From Narthecium ossifragum (lineage: Eukaryota; Streptophyta; Magnoliopsida; Dioscoreales; Nartheciaceae), in NCBI GenBank assembly GCA_963920575.1, contig OY986975.1, forward strand, positions 73,650 through 137,649: 64,000 bases of DNA, in the 5' to 3' direction. Shown here piece after piece: positions 21,606 through 34,225 of the stretch (the first letter of the stretch is position 1; each line of letters begins with the position of its first letter). The notes beneath the pieces are model-generated. The model saw only the letters and a program-made list of their open reading frames with translations. It was not told where the DNA came from and made no database searches. The translations under genes and the position numbers were made by a program.

Positions 21606-23586
21606 TGTCACACCCCGACCCAGAAAACCCATTCAGGACGGGGCGTGAGGGTCCTAACACTATTCATCATCAGCCGACGCAGTACAAGCGGAAAGGATAA
21701 TCAATTTAATCAAAAGTAATCCAGAGGCTAAGCAGATTTGATCATATAATAATATCAAGTCTTACAATGTTTGAGTTTCAAAATACATATTTATACCAAA
21801 TCCCAAAAGATCTCCAAAAAGGGTTACAACATGCATAATTATATATATCAAAAAGTACAACAGTTACATCCTCCAACAAAACCTCAGACGCCTCTGGATG
21901 TACCTGCGCCGCCAAAAGCTGAACCAGTCGGCTCCACCGAAGAGGAACTGCCGCCTGCACCTGCAAACGCAGCCCGGGTAGGAATGAGCAAAAAGCCCAG
22001 TAGGGTTCTACTCTACGGCACACTGAAGGGAGGAAAACAACAACAGTGTTGTCCCCAAGCCTAAGTCTAAAGGATGCCACGGGTCCCATAATCCACCGAT
22101 GTCCCAAGGGTTCCTGTCATGAAACCTCTCTCCTGAACATGTTACCAGGAGGACCACGGAAACAGTAATATGCAGGCTCTAGCCCTTACCCAGCAGGGAT
22201 ACCACTTACAAGCTTCCCTATATGTTTAAGATTCAATCAAGATTGAAGGCCATTTAAGGAAAACCAGAAAACACTGTTCAAAAGGCCACGGACGATGCCA
22301 CGGTCGATCCGTGCATCGACCGTGGGGCCACGGACGATGCCACGGTCGATCCGTGGATCGACCGTGAGGCCCACACGAAGAAAACCAAGGGCGACGGTCG
22401 ATCCAACCATCGACCCTGAACAGCCCAAAACCAACCAGAGCCTGACGGTCGATCCGACGGTCGACCGTCAGGTAAATGGCGAAAAAGCTAAGGTCCCACG
22501 GTCGATCGATCCATCGACCCTGGGAACCCAAAATCTCAACAGAGCCCGACGGTCGATGCGACGGTCGATCCGACGGTCGACCGTCAGGCCCAAAGCAAAC
22601 ATACTAAAGCTGGACGGTCGATACATCGATCGACCGTCGAGCCTGACGGTCGATGCACCGATCGACCGTCGAGCTCAAAACGGAGTATTCCGGAAATCCA
22701 TTTTCTAAGATTTGAAGGATCAAAACATGTTAGAATACAATCAAACTTTGCACGCAAGTGTATTTTGAAGTGAGGGATCTAATGATGCAAAGAAATCCAT
22801 ATTTGGACGGTTAAATCCCATTTTAGGTCGGAAAACCAAAAAGACGACAAAACGGCGGCGTTTCGGAAACCAGCCGTTAGAATACGAAATCTTGGCATAC
22901 GAACACTCCAAACCATAAACATTGCATACACAACGGATTTCACAACACCCTAGCTTAGCATTCCACAGCAAACCACACATGCACCCTAACCTAGTAGAAC
23001 CTGATCCAAGGATCGAGGTAGAAACACCTACCTCAACAGCAAAGAAGCTCTCCACGCGTCCAGCCAACCTTGCCACGAAGATCCTCTACTCAAGCTCAGT
23101 CCTCCAAGCTTTAGCCCAGCCGGAGGAGAAGGGGAGAAGGGAGAGGAAGAGGGGTCGTCGGTGGGGAAGAGAAGGAAGAACCAGCCAAGGAAGAGAAGAA
23201 GGGAAGGAGAGAAGAGAGGGGAGCGGGTAGGGGGTTGGAGCCAACTGCTCCAACCACCCTCCACTCACCAGGCCCTCTAATGGGCCGGATCCTCCAACGG
23301 GTCGAAAGCCCGCTCACGAGCCCGATAGCGAGCTCTACCGCGCCCGAGCTGGGATCTTCCGATCCCGGACCCACCTAACCATTCTAAACAATCACATACA
23401 TCAAACCAAGGCCGTGGGTGCAACGCGGGTGTGAAACCGACCACCATGGGGCATATTTACCAAAATGCCCCTGGGGTCCAAACCGCCACACGATCGCCCG
23501 ATCGTGCCCGACGCGGAACCAAATTGACAGGGAACCGGCTCTCGACCCACGCTGGTCGAGTCAGGTCTGAGGGACGGGCCCTTACA
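21606..23586 (+). mobile_element. Nested solo LTR inside LTR C, target duplication ATCCA
   Basis: It starts TGTCACACCCCGACCC and ends GGGCCCTTACA, flanked by ATCCA at 21601-21605 and 23587-23591. It is ~2.0 kb, of the same family and same orientation as its host LTR. It contains the palindromic GGTCGATC array. Confidence 0.85.
22285..22680. repeat. Array of GGTCGATCC/GGATCGACC palindromic units
   Basis: At least eight inverted-repeat units of the type ACGGTCGATCC...GGTCGACCGT occur in ~390 bp, separated by unrelated A-rich spacers. Each could form a hairpin. The other LTRs of the family carry different GATCGATC-rich sequences at the corresponding place (16556-16650, 25320-25400). Confidence 0.85.
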
Positions 23587-24911
23587 ATCCATACCAGCAG
23601 AGGGGACGAATTCATAGGTTCACCATGGAGTAGCGAAACCTGGGGAGGACAACAGAGGGAAGGAGGGCCATCTACCCAGAGCAAGGCCAATCAGAACCCC
23701 AACTCAACTCCCCTACGGAGTCCAGCAAAACCCAAACCAATCCCCAAAGACAGAGCTTACGGGAATGGCACTCACACCCTCGCAGCAGACCGAACAATTC
23801 CACCCCTCAACAACCCCTAGCAGCCGGAAGGAAAACAGAGGGATCGAGCATGGAAAGAGATGACACTGCAGCAACTGGGATGAGGAAGGAAACCGAAACG
23901 AACACCCGAAGCTTCAAGGGAAATCAGGCAACTCAAGTCTCCGACCGGCCAAGAACAGGGGAAAGAAAACCAGAAGGAAGAAATCTCATCCAAACCTATA
24001 GCCCCAATCAAAGGCAGCAAAGAGGAGAAAAGAAATCCAACTTCGTGCAGATCCATAACATCCACCATAGTAGTTAGGAAATGAAGAAGAAAGCTCTTCG
24101 GGAAACCGTCGGCACTCAATGATCCAGGCAATCACACACCAAGCAAACCATGGTCGTAGGGAGAGAGACAGAGGAATGGCACATTCAATGGAGAAGATCC
24201 CTAACAGAGCATCGAAACCTTATGCTAACAATGCATCAAACCAGATCCTAGATGCCTAACCAAGGGTTAGGGTAGGAATCCCTACCTCTAGGCGTCGGGA
24301 TCTCGTCCCTCTCCTTCTTCTCCGGCCGCGGTTGCCGTTCCCAAGCTCGCCGCCACCTCCAGTCGCGGTCGCAGAGCTCGCCTAGCCCTCCGTCGTCGCC
24401 GTGGACGCCGCCTCTAGCTCCTTGGCCGGCCGCCGCCGCCCTCTTCTCCTTCCAGTCGAGTCGCGGTCTCTCCCTCTCCTCAGCCGTCGCGCCGTCACCC
24501 AGGAAGAAGTCTCGCGAGAGGGAGAGTGAATGAAAAGTAGGGTTAAGTTTAACTAATTAGGTTGTTTAAGTCCACAACCGTTTGATCATCATCAAATTGA
24601 TCACGGCCGTTCAGATCTGGATCTACTTGATCAAACCCCGATCCTCAGATCTAGATCACTCCTATGGGTCTACTCAAGCACATACATCATTATAAGGCCG
24701 TGTGTGCGTTACACGCGTGTGAAATCACCCGACATGGCGCAATTTGACCAAATTGCCCCTGGGTTTGCAAAGAGGCCATGCGATCAGCCGATCGCACTCG
24801 ACGCGAGAACAACCCAAGAAAGGGATCGGCCCTCGACCGACGCGGTCGAGCCGGGTTAGAGGAACAGGTCCTCACATGTTATCTCTTCCGCTGTGACATC
24901 GACATCCCGTC

Positions 24912-27900
24912 TGTGAGGACCCGTACCTCCAACCCGGTCCGACCGCGTCGGTTGAGGGTCTGGTTCTATTAGTTTGGGCTCGGTTGGCCTTGCTTTGCGA
25001 TCCCCGGTGATCGTTGCAGCTCCATGGGTAATTTGGTAAAATACCCTAAGCGGAGTTGGTTTCGCATACGCGTAGCGCACACACGGTGTGAGGACCTATC
25101 CCTCCATTCCTGGGTCGACCGCCTGGGTCAGGCCATGGCTCGTTGTGGACCACAAGGGCAATTTGGTAAATTGCGCCTTGTCGGTTTGTTTCACACCCGC
25201 GTATGCACACACTGACCTTGTTTGTGTTAGTGTTAGATTAGAATGGCTAGGTGGACCCGGGATCGGAAGATCCGAGCTTGGGCTTGCGTTTTAGCCCAAG
25301 TTTTGCCTTCTTGGCAAAGGGGATCGATCTCCTTGAGAAGAAGATCGATCTTTCTGTTAAGAAGATCGATCCTCTTTGAGCAAAGGATCGATCCTCCTCT
25401 TCCAGCAAGTCAGGGCAGTTGGGTTTGCGAGGACGGCCGTCGTGGCCGTAGCTCTCCTTTGTCAGAGGAGAGGTCTTCTCCCCCACCTTCCCCGACCTTC
25501 CCCGGCCTTCCCCTACCTTCTCCTTCTCTTCTCTTCCTCTTCTTCCTTCTCTTCTTCTCCCTTCTTTCTCTCTTCTTCCCGGTTCTGGTATGCTCTGTTT
25601 TTCTTCCGGCAGCCCACCTTCATGTCCTCCGTTCTCCCTCCTCCGGCCACCGTTTTGGGCGTTCTAAAGCTCATTGGATCCGTGGCGACGAGAGGAAGAC
25701 CCCTGAAGTGGTTTGGAACCTTGTTGGTGATCAACTCACGGGGAATCAGCCGAGGAAAGCGCTGCTAGGTAGGTGTTCTACCTACATGAGTTAATTAGTG
25801 GGTTTAGTTAGATCTAGCCGTTAGATCTTGATGAAATTGTGCTGTGGGATGTATCTTATCTATTAGAATAACTGATTTAAGTTTCATGTTAATCAGTTGA
25901 GATTTGAGTAGGTTTTATGCATGATTAATCTCGGAATTTCCGGTTTTCTGCTGTTCTTGAAGAACAGCCGGCTTGCGGCGGATTTTTCGGCTTGTATGTG
26001 TATGATCTTGGCTTTTGAAAAACATAAGAGTTGTAGATCTCTTCGTTATCTTTCCATTCCATCTTAGTTTGTATTTTTACGATTTTCCTACGAATTTTGG
26101 TGATTTTTCTCGTGGCATGCGACGAAGCTGGGCTGAAACCGGTATGAGCATAGGATCGATCCTACTACCCCAGGATCGATCCTATGGCTGGCTGATGGAG
26201 TTTTATGGAGTTTTGATTAGCCGTTTTGAGTAATGGTTTCCCGTGAATCCAGCCGTTGGATGATCCTGGATTTTGGATATGTTGATCCATGCATATAGAT
26301 CTACTGGTTGCTAAGTTGGATCTTGAATCCGACGTCGTTTGGACGTCAGATCGACGGGGTCAACTAGCAGCTTGTAGAGAACTTTTTGATGTTTTCAATA
26401 AGATATTATAAGCTCGGATTATAATAATATATTTTTACTGTTCATCGAAGTTTTCGGGGTTGTTTCCCGTTGCAGGGGTTCGCGGTTGACGGTCGTGGTA
26501 CCGTCGTAATGCCGGAACCCGCTGCGGATCGGCTGGCAGCGGTTGGTAGTACCGCTGCAGCGATCCGGTTAGACTTGTATGTTGCCTGATCATACTGTTG
26601 CATGCCTTATTTCTCTTATCTGTGTATGTCATTGCATGTATTCTCTGTTGTGCATTAGTTGCATGGTTAGGGCGTGGGTGATTTGTGGATCGCCGTCCCG
26701 AGGCTGGAAGCTCGGATTTAGCCCTAGGACCGGGGTTGGGTAGCTTGGTCCAGGTTCGAATTGTGATGTCCAGTCAAACTTGATGATAGGTTTAGATGAC
26801 TGGTACACATGTTTCTTGGTGATTATAGAGGTCATGTCGGCCTTAAGTCGGATGCTAAGGTGTAGCCGGTGTTCCACTGTGTTGACCCTTGAGTAGAGGG
26901 ATTGCCTACTTAGCGGTGCAGTTTCCCGCCTGCAGTGCCGGTACCTGCTTGTGGGCCAGCAGTGTTGTTTCCTGCTACTGAGTGCGACCAGACATGTGAC
27001 CAGCTCGGCTGGAAGACCATGATCGTGGGCCTCAGGGACACGCGGTGGGGTTATGGGACCCCTGTGTACACCCAGGTCTTACTTGAGGGCGACACTCTTG
27101 CGTTCCCCTTCCTTCTGTGTGACGTAGTGTAGAACCCTACTGAGCTTTATGCTCATTCCTACCCGGGCTGCGTTTTGCAGGTGCAGGCGCCAGCTCTTCT
27201 TCAGTAGCCCCTACCGGGCAGGTGTTTGGTGGCGCGGCGGCGTCTGGCGGGGTTTGAGGACCGGTGATCCCTTTCTACACTTTTGTTATAGTTAGTCTCT
27301 TATGGGAGTATGATGTATAAACTGTTGTAACCCCTTGAGGTTTTGGATTATTATATTATATCTGTTGGGGTTTAAATTTGTTGTAATATTCAGGGTGCTT
27401 ATGAATTGAATTGTGAAATCAGTAAATTGGGGGAACCCCTCGCCTTTATTTCCGCATTTAGTTAGTTTTCGGTTCGCGTCGCCCGGCCCAGTTGGGCTTT
27501 CGCGGGTCGGGGCGCGACACATGGCCTTGTAATGATGTATGTGTTTGAATATATCTTTAGGTGTGCCTCAGATCGAAGGATCTGAGTTCGATCGCGAAAA
27601 TCGAGGCTTGATCAGTCAGGATCTAGTCTGACTAATCGGACGGCCAAGATCTGTTATTAACCCTTCATATTAATAGGTTAATAAAACCCGTTTAAAACCC
27701 TAAGAGAACTATAGCCTCTAAACCATCGCGTGGAGAGAGAGAATAAGGGTGGCGGCTCAGCCGAGAGAGAAGAGAGGAGAGGACTCCGGCGTCGGTGTCC
27801 AGCGGCCGGAGGAGAGGAAGCGGGCGCGCATCCCGTCCGATGACCGTCCGCGGCGACGACGGAGAGAAACGAGGCGGTGGCTGGGCTTTGCAGCGGCGAC

Positions 27901-30633
27901 GACTTGCGATTGGCGGCGAGCTCGGGGACGACAACCGCGATCGGAGAAGAAGAAAAAGGACGAGATCTCGACGCCAGAGGTAGGGCTTCTTCCCTAAACT
28001 TGGTTTAGACTCTACTAGCTTAGAGTAGGATCGGTTTGATGCTTGCAATGTTAAGATCTTGGCTTTCTCTGTTGATTTCATGGTCTTCGATGTATGCTTC
28101 TACTCTCATATTTTCTGTTATTGCATAGAGCTGTGGGACTGATGGATCTTTGGAGCTTTGGTTTTGTTTTCCTCCTTTTCCCATGTTTTTCCCGGCGTCT
28201 CCTTTCCCTTTTTTCTTCTTTTCGGTGGCTGTTTCCCCTGTTTTTCTGGTGGCTCTTCCCTTATTCTCCGGAGGCTCGTCCCTCTATTTTCTGGTGAGGA
28301 GTGTCTTGGTCTTTGGCTTCTTCGGCAGTGTTGCCTAGCCATGCCCTGTGTCCTGGTACGGCCCTCTTCTCTGTTTCCGGCGACCCCTTCTCCTTCCCCT
28401 CCGGTGAATGCCCCTTCCTCCTCTACACGAGGCAGCTTCTGTCGTCCCCATGACCTCTTTCACTCCATCCACCTCTCCGTGACCTCCAGCTTGCCGGATT
28501 TCCTTTGTCAATCCGGGGGTTGCTTGGCCTTGATTCTCCCCTTCCCAGATGAATCCCTTCGGGGAATGGCTTCAAGCTGCTGCCAGGTCCAATCTCCCCC
28601 ATGCTAGGTTTGTCTTATGGCTGCTTCGGTCCGATCTGTGTGTTAAGTTCTATTGATATTTGATGAAATGCCAAAGAGAGTATCGAACTGCTGTTATTCG
28701 CTATCATGTTGCTGAGCCTGGTTTCCTGATGCATATAGCTTCCTTCTAGGATGCTCTATCCTAGGACAGATGTTATGCCCTATCAAGTTGCCATGCTCAA
28801 TTATATTGCTATGCTAGACTTCTAAGTATGCTAGGTCATGACCTCTTTCCATACTATGCCATGTTGTTCCTGCTTGACGGTTAGACTATTGTTGCAAATA
28901 TGCTTATCTTGATGAATTGTTGAGCATCTGATTCATGGCCGTCTGCTCTATTTTTCCATGGCTACGTGGATTGATCTTGAGTTGCTTCCGTGGTGGATTC
29001 TTATGTTTAGCTATCTCTAGTTAGTTCTCAATGCATGGTTTTCCGTTATCTTGATGAATCGACTATTACTGCCATGGCCAGTTAGCCCTACTTACCTTAA
29101 GTTTTCGATTCTGATCGTTTGATGAGCGATTGAGTAGAGTTTTGTTATTGATTGCTCAACGAGCCGTTTCATTGATTCTTTGCCGTCGAGTGGTATATGA
29201 GTTTGGTAGTATCGCAGTATCAGTTGACTAATTGAGCTGATGATTATTCGAATACTTTATTATGTCTATTTGCTTTTCAATGCTTATGTTAGTTGAATAT
29301 TTCAAGTATGCTTATTAATACCATGTAAGCCTAGGGCCGGCAGTGAGCCCGTTTTTATTTACTTTGTGGAAATGCTTATATTGTGCGGGCCAGTGGTGCC
29401 ATGTTAGTTGATTAGCTGAGAATGTGCCATTGTACAATTTCTGGCTGACAGGCGGTGCATGCCGTCGTAATGCCGAAATTTGGACTGAAATGTGATAACA
29501 CTGTAATAGCTTAGTTTTCTTTTATGTATTATGCGATAAATTAGACATGCTTGATGAGATGTCATGTAGAGACACCTAGGCCTAGTTGTTTGAATAGGCT
29601 CATGCATGATGATTGCATTAGAGACATTCAGGCTAGGTGGTAGGCGATGGATTCGATCGCCGATCCGGGGTTCTCGGGTAGCCCGGATCTAGCCCTAGGA
29701 CCAGGGTTTGGTTAGTCGAGGATTAGGACGTGATTGTCATCAATGATTATGTTGGATATCTTTTGAGGTTATTACTATAGTCGACTATGGATTATATGTT
29801 CATATTTGAGGTGTAGAGGTCGTGTCGGTCTCCAAGGCCAAGTGCTAAGGATGATTGTCGATGTGTTCCCTGACATGTGTGTCCCCGCGAGAGATGGTAT
29901 AACTGGGCAGGGTGGTACCTGGACAGGAGCCCGCAGTCTTTGTTTCCTCTCGTTTGTTCTTGGGTAAGGGTAATCCCGCATGGTACTGTTCCCCTGTTGG
30001 TGCTTAGGGTGATCTTGGTAACATGTTCAAGAGAGAGGTTCATGACGGGAGCCCTTGGGACATCGATAGGGTTATGGGACCCTTGGCATTCCTTAGACTT
30101 AGGCGGAGATCGACACAGTTGCAGTTTTCCCTTCCTTTCTGTGCGACGTAGAGTAGAACCCTACTGGGCATTGTTGCTCACCCTACCTGGGCTGCATCGG
30201 CGATGCAGGTCGATGCAGTTTCTTATTTCAGGTATTCCTTTAGAAGATGGCGCGACATTTCGAGGTGATCGAGGACTTGGAGCGTCGAGGAGTTCTTCTA
30301 CAGATAATTTACAGTTTTAATCAGAGATGTATTAATTGATGTATTCAAGGATATAATTGTGAGATTATTAATTCAGTTGTATTTGAGAAATATTGTAATA
30401 TTCTTTGATATAAATGTTGAGGAATGTGAGAATATTGATATTGTAAAATTGCCAATGTACAGGTTTCTTGTGCTGAAATTATAAAGGGGATTTTGTCAAA
30501 ATTTCTATGAACTTGGGAAATTAAATTGTTTAAATTCATAGCAGTTATATCTTGGTGCGCCATTTGATGATGTAAACAGGTTTAGGTGGTTCACGCCTCG
30601 ATTCGGATGGGTTTTCTGGGTCGGGGTGTGACA
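24912..30633 (-). mobile_element. Long LTR (LTR D outer), interrupted, target duplication CCGTC
   Basis: On the minus strand it runs from TGTCACACCCCGACCC to the GGTCCTCACA end. The flanks are CCGTC at 24907-24911 and 30634-30638. Without the nested unit at 25087-27519 it is ~3.3 kb. It inserted only ~35 bp from LTR C in the copia LTR, in the opposite orientation. GC-rich ORFs near 27,730-28,600 look like low-complexity LTR sequence, not genes. Confidence 0.8.
25087..27519 (-). mobile_element. Nested solo LTR inside LTR D
   Basis: It starts TGTGAGGACC and ends GCGCGACA on the plus strand. The flanks CACGG (25082-25086) and CATGG (27520-27524) differ by one base. It is ~2.4 kb and collinear with LTR A over almost its whole length, so these two are the closest pair of the family. 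Confidence 0.8.
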
Positions 30634-30689
30634 CCGTCATTATCTGGCGCATCTCTGGCATCGTCGGAACCACCGCGGAATCCCCAACA

Positions 30690-32105
30690 AGTGGTACCAG
30701 AGCCAGGTTCCGAGATTAGGGTGATTCGAATCTTTGATCAAGATTCTAAGTCCATGATCAAGACCTGAAGCATATGGGTTGGATTCTAACATAAGCGAGA
30801 TGGACGCCAACGTTGGACGGATGATTCTACTGAATGGTAACAACTGAAACCTATGGAAGACAAAGATGGAGTATCTTTTATTCTGCATGGATCTCTACGA
30901 GCCTTTGCATGGAATAGAAAAGAAGCCTAAGCCACTATTTGGTATGGGGTTAAGGAGGGTTATCCCCACTTAACCCTATTCCTATCCCCAAACACAAAAT
31001 ATCATCATTACTACTTTATCATCATTCCACCTATCACCACCATTCTACTTTTTTCTATCCACATTTCTTAACCCCACTTTTTCTAACCTCCATACCAAAG
31101 AGATGGAGGAAGGAGAATGGAACAAGCTTGACATGAAGGCCTTGGCGACTATCCGACAGTGTTTGGAAGATTGCGTCTACCACCACATGCCGACGACGAC
31201 AACAACCAAAGATCTTTGGGAGTAGCTTCACGAACTTTACGAGAGGAAGTCTGTTGGAACATAACTTTATTGATCCGACGGCTCGTGAATCTGAAGTACC
31301 AAGATGGAGGGTCGATAGCCGAGCACTTGAATGAGTTCCAGAACATCGTCAATCAACTTGCTACAATGAAGATGGTTTTGGATGACAACCTGAAGGCATC
31401 TCTCATGCTTAGCTCTTTGCCAGATTCTTAGGAGAGTCTGGTAGTCTCACTCAGCAACTTAGCGCCTGACGGAGCAATATCCCTGAGCCAAGTTACAAGC
31501 TGTTTGTCAAACGAATAGACCATACGGAAGGTTGCTGGAGCAAGACAGGTAGATTCAAAGTCTGCAATGGTAATGAACCAATGGAGAAGGAAAAGTGTCA
31601 CCTGCTACTACTGTGGCGAAGTAGGGCATGTCAAGAAGCAGGACGCCAGAGACGGCAAAGTTGGTGATGGTGAAGATAAGGGCACCACCAACATCACATT
31701 AGACACAGAGGTCATGTGACGGGGGAGCATCCATGTGAGGAGCATGAGGAGGTGTATCCGGTCGATCGAGGATATCCAAGTCACAAGCTCGGGATGTACT
31801 GTGACTTGAAGGCAAGAAAGCAACCTAAAAGATCAAGACTTGATGGCAGCATCCAAGTTTGGTGGACAGTTCTCGATGATGATGATCAGAATCCGATGGG
31901 AGATCCGGAGTTCGATGGAAGATCCGAGGTTGATTGTGTTATCCAACTTCGACGGCGACATAATAGCGGGCAGCTGGTAGCACTGGGGGTGGTATGACGG
32001 CGGCGCAATCTGAATTCGATGGCGTATCCGAGTTTGACGGAGTTTCTGAGCTTGATGGAGCATCCAAGTTCAAAGGGTTATCCTCATGTGTCGAAAGGGG
32101 GAGTT
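30690..32105 (+). pseudogene. Broken copia gag remnant
   Basis: Frame fragments resemble plant copia gag. WNKLDMKALATIRQCLED lies near 31123. After a frame change come LVNLKYQDGGSIAEHLNEF and LKASLMLSSLPDS. A CCHC-like knuckle CYYCGEVGHVKKQD near 31600 has Asp where the last Cys should be. There are several stops and frame changes. The rest of the polyprotein is missing, so this copy depends on others or is dead. Confidence 0.75.
30935..31102. mobile_element. MITE inside the copia gag
   Basis: About 168 bp with ends CTATTTGGTATGG and its near-inverted complement CCATACCAAAGAG. It interrupts the gag frame between EKKPKP-like and MEEGEWNKLD sequence. Target duplication is not clear. Confidence 0.55.
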
Positions 32106-32501
32106 TGTTGGGATTTTTCCTCCCATGAGATGACGGCAACAAGAAATCTTTTTTTCCCAACTTGGATTGATCTACTATTTTCTAATTCTTCTTTGCGTGC
32201 TTCTTGGGTTTTCTTTGTTATTTGATAGGTGTGAGAGTAGGCAACCCTAGAGAGGGATCTCTTTGTATCTACTAGGGTTTGACCTTTGTAATCTCTCTCT
32301 CATAGCGAAGATTTCCTCTGTTGCCCGTGATTTTTTTCCTTCAAGTTGTTACTGATAGGTTTTCCACGCAAATCATTTTCTCTATTATTTTCCCCTTTGT
32401 TTGTGGTCTGGTTGTTATTATCTCTTCCACTGTTACATCGATATCCCATCATTATTTGACACATCTTCAACATGGTCGGGACAACCGTGGAATCCCCAAC
32501 A
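32106..32501 (+). repeat. Copia 3' LTR
   Basis: It is 396 bp from TGTTGGGA to CCCCAACA. It is similar to the 5' LTR but lacks a ~135-bp block that includes the TATA box, and has many substitutions, so the insertion is not recent. Confidence 0.85.
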
Positions 32502-32506
32502 ATACG

Positions 32507-33820
32507 CGCGCCACATATCCGCAGCACAGTTGATTGGTGCGTCCACTTTGAAATTGAATGCTTTTGCAGTTCATGAGCTCGCCCGGGTATTCTGATGGGC
32601 GCGCGGAAAATGGCCGTAATAAGAGAATACGATTGAAGAAGTGCCACAGCGGCTCTGAACTCCGAAGCCATGCATTAATTACGTCCTGTCTTGCACGCGA
32701 GATCTCTCCCTAATCCTGGCAGATGCACATGGGCGATATGCATCACGCATGTACTGGCACAGGTAGGCCAACTGCAGTTTGGGTAATGGGACACGATCGT
32801 CTGTCACGTGTATCGAATTAAGACGAGTTGATATAAAAGTTTAGATAATATTTATTATTATTTTTCAATAATTATGATGCGGATTGAAAAAGACGTTAAG
32901 CAACTAAGCAAGTGAAGCAGAAAAAAAACTGATGTGATGCTAAACTCACGCTAAACATGATCTCCTACTAATACAGGTCAGTGCCTTTGTTGATTTCCGA
33001 TGGCCTTTTATTAACAGCTCCAGTCACTTCTCGACTCCACGTGAGACTTCAATGTTATGGTAATCCGCTCGTTGATAATATTTTCTTTTGGGCCTTGGTG
33101 GACAGCTCCCATGAATGGGCATGAGACACGGCGCTTCCATCGATTGGTAAGAAATGCATGTAATCGAAGGGTCATTCATAGGACAAAGGCGAGGTCATCA
33201 CAGGCAACGCATCTTTAATGATTTGTAATATTAGTTGATGTGTCACGACTCATGACAGACGAGCATCTGTGGATAAGTCCCTCCATCGATCACGTGAGTG
33301 GCTGCTCCGTAGGTTTAAGAATCAACTTCGTGGATTCTTAATGACACAGAGGACTTTAGATGGTCTGTTTCTATTACTTTGAGTTATTACTGATGTAAAT
33401 TTTAATATAGGTCTCTAGTCTTTGAGCTCAACTTGTAAAAAAAAATTTCGTGAAACTAGTGGTTTCTGCTGTGAATAAACACAGAGAAAAGGATTTTAAT
33501 CTCTCGAATCTCAACCAACCCAGCGACTAATTCTTCACAGAGATGGTCATTGTGATAATAAATAACAGGACCGGCTTGGGAATTTCTCCGGGTAATGTAT
33601 ATCATATGATTCTGGTACTGTACTCTGTACATTGTCTCATCTTCCGTTGCAACTGATTAACTGATTCTATCATTGAAAATAAGGAAAATTTTGACCAAAC
33701 ATATAAATAAACAGTGATATTCAGTCAATCTTGCGTGTGGTTGACTAAAATCCAACCTGATAACATAAAATTACACCGCATGTTTCTTGTGGTTGATAAC
33801 ATAGGATAGACATACATACA
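32507..33820. other. AT-rich intergenic DNA, nothing recognised
   Basis: There is no coding exon, structural RNA or element end that I can support in this stretch. Confidence 0.6.
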
Positions 33821-33829
33821 TGGATATAT

Positions 33830-34225
33830 TTATCTATATATGTACATATACGTGCATACATATATATATACACACATACATACATATATATCTATTATAA
33901 ATATAAATACACATATATGTATATTTACATGAGCAGACTGGGTAACGAATCAGGCACGGGTTGTTGCTAGTTCTTTTGCTCTTAATAATGAGGAGGTTGG
34001 TTTAGCTCCTGTAGATGGTACACCTCGGTAGGGGTCTACCTTGTTAGTTGTACCCTAGCCTTCGGGCTCATCTTTTTTTAAATAATAATAATAATATATA
34101 TATATATATACATACACACATACATATACATACACATTAACGTGTATACCTATACATATATACCTATACATATATATGTATATATACATATATATGTACA
34201 TATATACATAGATATAGACATGTAT
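33830..34225. repeat. (TA)/(TACA) microsatellite flanking a LINE-like 3' tail
   Basis: ATACATATATA-type repeats lie at about 33,830-33,930 and 34,095-34,225. Between them, a non-repetitive block ends CCCTAGCCTTCGGGCTCAT followed by T7, then AATAATAATAAT. This resembles the 3' end of a plant L1-type LINE with a simple-repeat tail. The LINE assignment is tentative. Confidence 0.5.

Larger units (their letters stand above)
20180..24876 (+). mobile_element. Long LTR (LTR C outer), interrupted by another LTR, target duplication TGTTA
   Basis: It starts TGTCACACCCCGACCC and ends GGTCCTCACA, with TGTTA at 20175-20179 and 24877-24881. Removing the nested unit at 21606-23586 leaves ~2.7 kb. The orientation is opposite to LTR A. 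No coding domains are present. It lies inside the copia 5' LTR. Confidence 0.85.
19731..32501 (+). mobile_element. Decayed Ty1/copia retrotransposon with nested insertions in its 5' LTR
   Basis: Both LTRs start TGTTGGGATTTTTCC and end CCCCAACA. Flanks are ATATG (19726-19730) and ATACG (32502-32506), one mismatch. After the 5' LTR is a primer-binding site (TGGTACCAGAGCC, tRNA-Met type) at ~30,691, and before the 3' LTR a polypurine tract (AAAGGGGGAG). The interior is only ~1.4 kb and holds a broken gag; no protease, integrase or reverse transcriptase was seen. Two long-LTR elements interrupt the 5' LTR at 20180-24876 and 24912-30633. Confidence 0.85.

Noticed and set aside
27692..28607. GC-rich frames of 60-149 aa
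   Set aside because: They lie inside the interrupted LTR D, overlap in several frames and have no recognisable motif.
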